The notes under the pieces were generated by a model. That model searched no databases. It was not told where the DNA came from and was given only the letters and a program-made list of their open reading frames with translations. A stretch of 64,000 bases of DNA from Mumia sp. Pv4-285 (GTDB lineage: Bacteria > Actinomycetota > Actinomycetes > Propionibacteriales > Nocardioidaceae). Both the position numbers and the translations under genes were made by a program. Location of the stretch: positions 1 to 64,000 of the forward strand of contig NZ_CP162023.1 in NCBI RefSeq assembly GCF_041320275.1. The letters run 5' to 3'. Positions 58,365 through 64,000 of the stretch are shown in pieces (the stretch's first letter is position 1; every line of letters starts with the position of its first letter).

Positions 58365-58895
58365 TCAGAGGGCGTCGAGGCGGCCGAGCACGTCGCGGAC
58401 GTGGTCGAGCGAACGCTTGTGCGCGAGTCCGGTGGTGTCGTCGAAGTACAGCCCGTCCCCGATCAGCTGCACCGTACGGGCGAGTGCGTTGTCGCCGTAG
58501 TGCTCGGCGAGCACCTCGAACCATCCGTTGCGCAGCTCCGCCAGCGTCTCGCGTGCACGGACGTCGTCCTGCGCGACCCGCGACGCCGCGATGAGTCCGC
58601 GGTCGAACGCCGAGCCGGTGTCGACCGAAGTCTCGAGGTAGTAACGGACCGGCCCCTGGGACGCCTGCTTCATCTTCACGACGTCGGCACGCCCCTGCTC
58701 GCGGAGCCGGTCGAGCATCGCGTCGACCATCGCGTCCTTGCTCGGGAAGTGGTAGAGCAGACCGCCCTTCGACACCTCGGCCCGCGCGGCGACGGCGTCG
58801 AGCGTCGCGATCTTGCCGCCGCCCTCGACGAGGAGCGTCTCGAACGCGTCGAGGATACGGTCGCGGGTGGAGGCGCCGTCGGTACGGGCGGGCAT
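58365..58895 (-). CDS. TetR-family regulator beside the molybdenum hydroxylase operon
   Basis: A 176-aa regulator with an N-terminal helix-turn-helix (about 10-55, ATLDAVAARAEVSKGGLLYH) and a short ligand domain. The S-K-G-G-L-L-Y-H-F segment is classical. It is divergent from the oxidoreductase operon, with 64 bp between starts, which suggests it controls that operon. No palindrome is obvious in that gap. Its ATG follows TAGAGT by exactly 6 nt, so the message is probably leaderless. Confidence 0.88.
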   Translation of the reverse strand: MPARTDGASTRDRILDAFETLLVEGGGKIATLDAVAARAEVSKGGLLYHFPSKDAMVDAMLDRLREQGRADVVKMKQASQGPVRYYLETSVDTGSAFDRGLIAASRVAQDDVRARETLAELRNGWFEVLAEHYGDNALARTVQLIGDGLYFDDTTGLAHKRSLDHVRDVLGRLDAL

Positions 58896-58959
58896 GCGAG
58901 CACTCTAGCGAGGCGGCGCAGGCGGCATGGGTCGCGGCACCAACGGGTAAAGGGACAGC

Positions 58960-59463
58960 ATGGACGCTGACATCACGCTGACCGTCGACGGTCGCTCGAG
59001 GACGCTGAAGGTCGACACCCGTACGACGCTGCTCGACGCGCTGCGGGAGCGGCTCGCCGTCACGTCCCCCAAGAAGGGGTGCGACCACGGTCAGTGCGGA
59101 TCGTGCACGGTCCTCCTCGATGGACGCCGTCACCTCACCTGCCTCGCGCTCGCCGTCGCGTACGACGGAGCGGAGATCGTGACGGCCGACGGCCTCGCCG
59201 CCGACAGGCTCGACCCCGTGCAGGAGGCGTTCCTGGAGCACGACGGCTTCCAGTGCGGCTACTGCACGCCGGGCCAGGTCTGCTCGGCCGTCGGGGTGAT
59301 CGACGAGGCGAAGCAGGGCCACCCGAGCCACGTGACCGACGACCTCGAAGGCGACGTCGAGCTGAGCGACGACGAGATCCGCGAGCGGATGAGCGGCAAC
59401 CTGTGTCGTTGCGGTGCGTACGCCGGCATCCTCGCCGCGGTCCGCCAGGTGGCGGGCCGATGA
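58960..59463 (+). CDS. Molybdenum hydroxylase [2Fe-2S] subunit (PaoA/YagT type)
   Basis: A 167-aa iron-sulfur subunit with two [2Fe-2S] domains. The plant-ferredoxin-type one has Cys41, Cys46, Cys49 and Cys61 (KKGCDHGQCGSCTVLLDG), and the helical domain has QCGYCTPGQ and LCRCGAY. It passes electrons from the Mo cofactor to FAD. E. coli PaoA has a Tat signal for periplasmic export; this protein begins directly with the ferredoxin domain, so the complex here is likely cytoplasmic. AAAGGGA precedes the ATG. It overlaps the next gene by 4 bp. Confidence 0.93.
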   Translation: MDADITLTVDGRSRTLKVDTRTTLLDALRERLAVTSPKKGCDHGQCGSCTVLLDGRRHLTCLALAVAYDGAEIVTADGLAADRLDPVQEAFLEHDGFQCGYCTPGQVCSAVGVIDEAKQGHPSHVTDDLEGDVELSDDEIRERMSGNLCRCGAYAGILAAVRQVAGR

Positions 59464-60458
59464 GGCCCCTCGAGTACGTCCGCCCGCAGAGTGCGGAGGA
59501 CGCCGTGGCCGCGGTGACCGACAACCCCCGGGCGCGCTTCCTCGGCGGGGGCACCAACCTGGTCGACCACCTCAAGCTCGGCGTCACGTCGCCCGAGGTC
59601 CTCGTCGACGTCAGCAGGCTGCCGATGGACCAGGTGGAGGAGTACGCCGAGGAGGGCGGCGGCCTGCGGATCGGCGCGAACGTCCGCAACAGCGATCTCG
59701 CCGCACACCCGTCGGTCCGGTCGCGGCTCCCGGTGCTCGCCCGCGCGCTGCTGGCCGGAGCGTCCGGACAGATCCGCCATCAGGCGACGACGGGGGGCAA
59801 CCTCCTCCAGCGCACGCGGTGCGTCTACTTCCAGGACGTCACCACGCCGTGCAACAAGCGCGATCCCGGCAGCGGCTGCTCGGCGATCGACGGGTACGGG
59901 CGCTACAACGCGATCCTCGGGGCGAGCGAGGCGTGCGTGGCCACGCATCCCAGCGACCTGGCGGTGGCGCTCGTCGCTCTCGACGCCACCGTCGTGGTGC
60001 TCGGCGCGGACGGCGAACGGCGCGTGCCGTTCCAGGACCTGCACCGGTTGCCCGGTCACCATCCCGAGCGCGACACGACGCTCGCGCACGGTGAGCTGAT
60101 CACGGCGATCGACGTCCCGTGGTCGGAGGTGGCGCGCTGCTCGACCTACACGAAGGTGCGCGACCGTGCCTCGTACGCCTTCGCCCTCGTGTCGGTGGCG
60201 GCCGCGCTCCAGCTCGACGACGGTGTCGTGCGCGACGTACGCGTCGCGTGGGGTGGCGTCGCGCACAAGCCGTGGCGGGCCGAGCGTGCCGAGGCGGCGC
60301 TCGCCGGGCGTCCGCTGACGGACGAGAACGTCCGGGCGGCCGTGGACCAAGAGCTCGAGGCGGCGCAGACCAACGACGAGACGGCGTACAAGCCCGCCAT
60401 GGTGAGGAACGCGACGGCGTGGACGCTGCTCGCTCTGGCGGAGGGGAGGACGCGATGA
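59460..60458 (+). CDS. Molybdenum hydroxylase FAD subunit (PaoB/YagS type)
   Basis: A 332-aa FAD-binding subunit of the CO dehydrogenase-medium-chain type: FLGGGTNLVDHLKLGV is the FAD pyrophosphate loop and ATTGGNLLQRTR the second binding motif. It also has the four-Cys insert of PaoB, with RCVYFQDVTTPCNKRDPGSG, then CSAIDG and SEACVATHPSD, which in E. coli PaoB holds an additional [4Fe-4S] cluster. ATG at 59460 overlaps the stop of the 2Fe-2S gene. The long frame upstream of it is not coding. Confidence 0.93.
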   Translation: MRPLEYVRPQSAEDAVAAVTDNPRARFLGGGTNLVDHLKLGVTSPEVLVDVSRLPMDQVEEYAEEGGGLRIGANVRNSDLAAHPSVRSRLPVLARALLAGASGQIRHQATTGGNLLQRTRCVYFQDVTTPCNKRDPGSGCSAIDGYGRYNAILGASEACVATHPSDLAVALVALDATVVVLGADGERRVPFQDLHRLPGHHPERDTTLAHGELITAIDVPWSEVARCSTYTKVRDRASYAFALVSVAAALQLDDGVVRDVRVAWGGVAHKPWRAERAEAALAGRPLTDENVRAAVDQELEAAQTNDETAYKPAMVRNATAWTLLALAEGRTR

Positions 60459-62572
60459 CCGAGCAGCAGACGCGGCCGATCGAGGCCCGGTCGATGGGAA
60501 CGGACCTGCGACGCGTCGACGGCGTCGAGAAGGTGACCGGCCGCGCCACGTACGCCTTCGAGCACGCCGCGTCCGACGGACTCGCGGACCCGCTGCACCT
60601 GTGGCTCGTGCAGTCGACCGTCGCCAAGGGTCGGGTCGTCGACGTGGACGGTCACGCCGCGCTGGAGCACGCCGGCGTCGTGGCCGTGATCGACCACACC
60701 ACGGCGCCCCGGCTGGACGACACCACGAACGGCGAGCTCGCGATCCTCCAGGACGGCGCGGTGCACTTCCGCGGTCAGATCGTCGCGCTGGTCCTGGCGG
60801 AGACGCCCGAGGCAGCACGCGAGGGTGCGGCGCTCGTCCACGTCCGGTACGACGCCGAGCCGCACGAGGCCGAGCTGCGCGAGGACAACGCGACGTACGA
60901 GCCGGACGAGGTGAACGCGGGCCAGGCGACCGACACCGCCGAGGGCGACGTGGACGCCGCCCTGGCCGCGGCCGACGTCGTCGTGGACGCGACGTATCGC
61001 ACGCCGTACGAGCACAACAACCCGATCGAGCCGCACGCCACCCTGGCGTGGTGGGGTGAGGAGGACGGCCGCCCGACCCTCACGATGTACGACTCGACGC
61101 AGGGCGTCCACGGCGTCGTGCAGTCGCTCTTCCCCATGCTCGGTCTCGAGCCGGACCAGGTGCGGGTCCGCGCGCCGTACGTCGGCGGCGGCTTCGGGAG
61201 CAAGGGCGAGGCGCACGCGCACGTGATGGCTGCGGCGCTGGCAGCGCGTACGACCGACGGACGTCCCGTGAAGCTCGCGGTCACGAGGCAGCAGATGTTC
61301 GCACTGACCGGCTACCGCACCGCGACGATCTCGCACCTACGCCTCGGCGCCCGCCCGGACGGCACGCTCACGGCGATCGAGCACGCGGTTCAGGAGCAGA
61401 CCTCGGCCGTCCGCGAGTACGCCGAGCAGTCGGCGTCGCCGACCCGGATGATGTACGCCGCCGAGAACCGGCGGACCAGCCACCGCCTCGCGCGGCTCGA
61501 CGTGGCGGTCCCGTCGTGGATGCGTGCACCGGGCGAGATGCCCGGGATGGTCGCGCTCGAGATCGCCATGGACGAGCTGGCGGTCGCGGCCGGCGTCGAC
61601 CCGATCGACCTGCGCGTCCGCAACGAGCCGGAGGTCGACCCCGAGACCGGGAAGCCATTCAACGACCGGCGGCTGATCGAGTGCCTGCGTCGGGGTGCGG
61701 ACCGGTTCGGCTGGGCCGGCCGACCCACCGAACCGCGGGCGACGGTCGACGGCGACTGGTGGGTCGGGACCGGCGTCGCCTCGTCGACGTACCCGGCGAT
61801 GCGGATGCCCGGCAACGCCGCGCGGGTGCGTTCGCTCGACGACGGTCGGTACGCCGTCGCGATCGGTGCCGTCGACATCGGGACCGGCGCCCGGACCGTG
61901 CTGACCCAGATCGCCGCCGACGCGCTCGGCGTCGAGGCGGACGCGATCGCGCTCGAGATCGCCGACTCGTCGCTGCCGCCGGCGAGCGTCGCGGGCGGGT
62001 CCTCGGGAACGAGCTCGTGGGGTACGGCGATCGTCGCGGCTGCGCAGCGCTTCCGCGCCGACCACGGGGACACGCCTGATCCGGGGGTCGAGACGACAGC
62101 GTCGGCGGCCGACGACCCGGCAATGAAGGAGTACGCGTTCCACTCGTTCGGAGCCGTGTTCGCGGAGACGCGCGTGCACCGCTGGACCGGTGAGATCCGG
62201 GTGCCGCGGATGCTCGGCGTCTACTCGGTGGGGCGGGTCGTCAACCCGACCACGGCTCGCTCGCAGCTCCTCGGAGGACTCGTCATGGGTCTGTCCGCGG
62301 CGCTGTTCGAGGAGTCGTACCGCGATGCGCGCTTCGGCCACGTGGTGACGCAGGACCTGGCGACCTATCACGTCGCCTCGCACGCCGACGTGCTCGGCAT
62401 CGAGGCCGAGTGGCTCGAGGAGTCGGACGATCGGTTCAACCCGATGGGGTCGCGTGGGATCGGCGAGATCGGGATCGTCGGCACGGCTGCCGCCGTCGCC
62501 AACGCGGCGTACCACGCGACCGGGGTACGGGTGCGTTCGCTGCCGGTCACCGCCGACCACTTCCTGGGGTAG
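60455..62572 (+). CDS. Molybdenum hydroxylase Mo-cofactor subunit (PaoC/YagR type)
   Basis: A 705-aa catalytic subunit of the xanthine oxidase family, holding the molybdopterin-cytosine dinucleotide cofactor. Features include DGVEKVTGRATYAFEH near the start, VGGGFGSKGEAHAH in the cofactor domain, VPSWMRAPGEMPGM, GGSSGTSSWGTA, and NPMGSRGIGEIGIVG near the C-terminus with the catalytic Glu. The sequence resembles aldehyde oxidoreductases (PaoABC), which oxidise aromatic and other aldehydes. ATG at 60455 overlaps the FAD-subunit stop and has GGAGGGGAGG ahead. No PaoD/MocA-type insertase is in the window. Confidence 0.93.
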   Translation: MTEQQTRPIEARSMGTDLRRVDGVEKVTGRATYAFEHAASDGLADPLHLWLVQSTVAKGRVVDVDGHAALEHAGVVAVIDHTTAPRLDDTTNGELAILQDGAVHFRGQIVALVLAETPEAAREGAALVHVRYDAEPHEAELREDNATYEPDEVNAGQATDTAEGDVDAALAAADVVVDATYRTPYEHNNPIEPHATLAWWGEEDGRPTLTMYDSTQGVHGVVQSLFPMLGLEPDQVRVRAPYVGGGFGSKGEAHAHVMAAALAARTTDGRPVKLAVTRQQMFALTGYRTATISHLRLGARPDGTLTAIEHAVQEQTSAVREYAEQSASPTRMMYAAENRRTSHRLARLDVAVPSWMRAPGEMPGMVALEIAMDELAVAAGVDPIDLRVRNEPEVDPETGKPFNDRRLIECLRRGADRFGWAGRPTEPRATVDGDWWVGTGVASSTYPAMRMPGNAARVRSLDDGRYAVAIGAVDIGTGARTVLTQIAADALGVEADAIALEIADSSLPPASVAGGSSGTSSWGTAIVAAAQRFRADHGDTPDPGVETTASAADDPAMKEYAFHSFGAVFAETRVHRWTGEIRVPRMLGVYSVGRVVNPTTARSQLLGGLVMGLSAALFEESYRDARFGHVVTQDLATYHVASHADVLGIEAEWLEESDDRFNPMGSRGIGEIGIVGTAAAVANAAYHATGVRVRSLPVTADHFLG

Positions 62573-62627
62573 CCCCGCGGCGCGTGGCGCAGAACACCAC
62601 AAATCGGCTTGAGCCGCACGGATTCGG

Positions 62628-62670
62628 GACTGTACCGTCTGGACGGGAATGACTGTACCGTCTGGACGGT
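62628..62670 (+). promoter_or_regulatory. Tandem 19-bp operators before the MFS gene
   Basis: GACTGTACCGTCTGGACGG occurs twice, at 62628-62646 and 62651-62669, a 23-bp period (about two helical turns). Each contains the inverted repeat ACCGTC-TG-GACGG(T), perfect in the second copy (62657-62670). This is typical of a TetR-type operator. The regulator is not adjacent in the window and may lie past its end. Confidence 0.8.
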
Positions 62671-62700
62671 TAGACACCATGAACCCGTGAGGAGGACCCG

Positions 62701-64000
62701 ATGACCACCACGACCAACCCCCGTGCGTACACGCCGACCCCTGACCGTGCCGGCTGGCGCCAGTGGAGCGCGCTCGCGGTCCTCATGCTGCCCGTGCTCA
62801 TGGTGAGCATGGACAACACCGTCCTCAGCTTCGCGCTGCCCGACATCAGCTCCTCGCTGCACCCCTCGGGCACCGCGCTCCTGTGGGTCGTCGACATCTA
62901 CGCGCTGATGCTCGCCGGCCTGCTCGTCGCGATGGGCTCGCTCGGCGACCGCATCGGGCGCCGCCGGCTCCTGATCGGTGGTGCCGTCGGGTTCGGTGCG
63001 GTGTCGTTCTTCGCCGCGTTCTCGTCCGACATCGGCCAGCTCATCGCCGCGCGCGCCCTGCTCGGCGTCTTCGGTGCGACCCTGATGCCCTCGACGCTGT
63101 CGCTCCTGCGCAACATCTTCGTCGACCGGCAGCAGCGCCGCGTCGCGATCGCCGTGTGGGCCGCCGGCTTCTCGGCCGGGGCCGCGCTCGGGCCGGTGAT
63201 CGGGGGCTACCTGCTCGAGCACTTCAGCTGGGGCTCGGTGTTCCTCATCAACCTGCCGGTCGTCGCGATCCTCGTGCCCCTGGCGCTGTGGCTCGTCCCG
63301 GAGTCGCGCGACCCGTTCCCGGGTCCGGTAGACCCGACCAGCATCGCGCTGTCGATGACGGCGATGATCCCGATCGTCTACGCGATCAAGGGTTTCGCCG
63401 AGCACGGCTTCACCGGTGTCGTCGGCTGGGCGCTCGCCCTCGGCGTCGCCAGCCTCGTCGTGTTCGTCCGGCGTCAGCTCGTCCGGGAGCACCCGCTGGT
63501 CGACGTCCGGATGTTCAGCAACCGGGTCTTCTCCGGCGCGCTCGTCGCCAACCTGCTGAGCCTGATGGGTTTGACAGGATTCCTGCTCTTCGCGGCGCAG
63601 TTCCTGCAGCTCGTCGTCGGGCTCGAGCCGATGGACGCCGCCCTCGTGCTCGTCCCGGGTCTCGTCGCCACCATCGCGGCCGGTCTCCTGGTCGTACGGC
63701 TCGTCCCGCTGTTCGGTGTCCGCGCCGTCGTGACCACCAGCTTCGGGCTGTCGGCCGCCGGCTACGCGATCGCCGCGTTCGCCGGGACGGTGCCGTCGGC
63801 CACGTCGATCGCCATCGCGTTCCTCGTGCTCGGGACCGGCATCGGGTTCGCCGAGACCCTGACCAACGACGTCGTCGTCTCGAGCGTCCCGGCCGAGAAG
63901 TCGGGAGCCGCGTCCGCGCTGTCAGAGACCGCGTACGAGATCGGTGCCGTGCTCGGTACGGCGGTGCTCGGAGGCGTGCTGACCGCGACGTACCGGTCGG
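62701..64000 (+). CDS. MFS multidrug exporter, DHA2 (14-helix) type, cut by window end
   Basis: The first 433 residues of a proton-driven exporter; the frame is open to the last base. An N-terminal polar stretch (1-20) is followed by helices. The motif-A loop is GSLGDRIGRRRLL (about 80), the motif-C region is AGFSAGAALGPVIGGYLLEH (helix 5), and helix 1 has the DHA2-typical MVSMDNTVLSFALPDI (Asp-Asn-Thr-Val). It resembles LfrA/QacA/EmrB drug exporters. GAGGAGG lies 8 nt before the ATG, and the tandem operators 31 nt upstream suggest substrate-inducible control. Confidence 0.92.
   Translation, partial: MTTTTNPRAYTPTPDRAGWRQWSALAVLMLPVLMVSMDNTVLSFALPDISSSLHPSGTALLWVVDIYALMLAGLLVAMGSLGDRIGRRRLLIGGAVGFGAVSFFAAFSSDIGQLIAARALLGVFGATLMPSTLSLLRNIFVDRQQRRVAIAVWAAGFSAGAALGPVIGGYLLEHFSWGSVFLINLPVVAILVPLALWLVPESRDPFPGPVDPTSIALSMTAMIPIVYAIKGFAEHGFTGVVGWALALGVASLVVFVRRQLVREHPLVDVRMFSNRVFSGALVANLLSLMGLTGFLLFAAQFLQLVVGLEPMDAALVLVPGLVATIAAGLLVVRLVPLFGVRAVVTTSFGLSAAGYAIAAFAGTVPSATSIAIAFLVLGTGIGFAETLTNDVVVSSVPAEKSGAASALSETAYEIGAVLGTAVLGGVLTATYRS

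Overview
The window starts on the first base of dnaA and runs through the origin-proximal housekeeping block of a high-GC Gram-positive chromosome. GC-rich codons, frequent GTG starts, an oriC between dnaA and dnaN, and the crgA/pknB/pbpA/rodA/pstP/fha cluster all mark it as Actinomycetota. The order dnaA-dnaN-gnd-recF-dciA-gyrB-gyrA-DUF3566-tRNA-Ile-tRNA-Ala fits Propionibacteriales, perhaps Nocardioidaceae; the family level is inference. I see no insertion sequence, prophage, CRISPR array or rRNA operon.

Layout. 1-13.5 kb: replication and topology genes (dnaA, oriC, dnaN, gnd, recF, dciA-like, a PAP2 phosphatase, gyrB, gyrA, DUF3566), then tRNA-Ile(GAT), a 38-aa DLW-39-type mini-protein and tRNA-Ala(TGC). 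13.5-24.4 kb: a reverse-strand group (glutamine amidotransferase, SGNH hydrolase, a peptide ABC transporter whose DppC, DppD and DppF parts form one polypeptide), then glyA, a SURF1 protein, a DUF3817 protein and an enoyl-CoA hydratase-like gene. 24.4-35.5 kb: the growth and division cluster (CwsA/DUF5324-like membrane protein, cyclophilin, rhomboid, DUF881, crgA, pknB, pbpA, rodA, pstP, fhaB, fhaA), ending at tRNA-Leu(CAG). The last six genes are one tightly packed reverse operon joining peptidoglycan synthesis to Ser/Thr phospho-signalling; pknA is not beside pknB.

35.6-52.4 kb is more variable: alditol oxidase, an SDR, a secreted collagen-like protein, an ArfB-type hydrolase with a CoA-binding protein, an HNH lipoprotein nuclease, small stress-type proteins, a TetR/quinone-oxidoreductase pair with two clear operators, a serine hydrolase, a DrrAB-type exporter behind an EXLDI-family gene, an FG-GAP secreted protein, a DUF4185 protein, an HdeD-like membrane protein and a cytochrome P450. 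52.5-58.1 kb encodes two large secreted enzymes, an ExeM/NucH-type nuclease and a 5'-nucleotidase, which together could turn extracellular DNA into nucleosides and phosphate. 58.3-64 kb has a long inverted repeat, a TetR regulator, a three-subunit PaoABC-type molybdenum hydroxylase operon and a 14-helix MFS exporter cut off by the window end.

The points most worth a second look are: the EXLDI-drrA-drrB operon with a palindrome over the -35 box of a leaderless promoter; about a dozen genes whose -10 hexamer lies exactly 6-7 nt before the start codon; the paired TetR operators at 42.7 kb; the 23-bp-spaced repeats before the MFS gene; the 30-bp-arm inverted repeat at 58.3 kb; and the secreted nuclease/nucleotidase pair.
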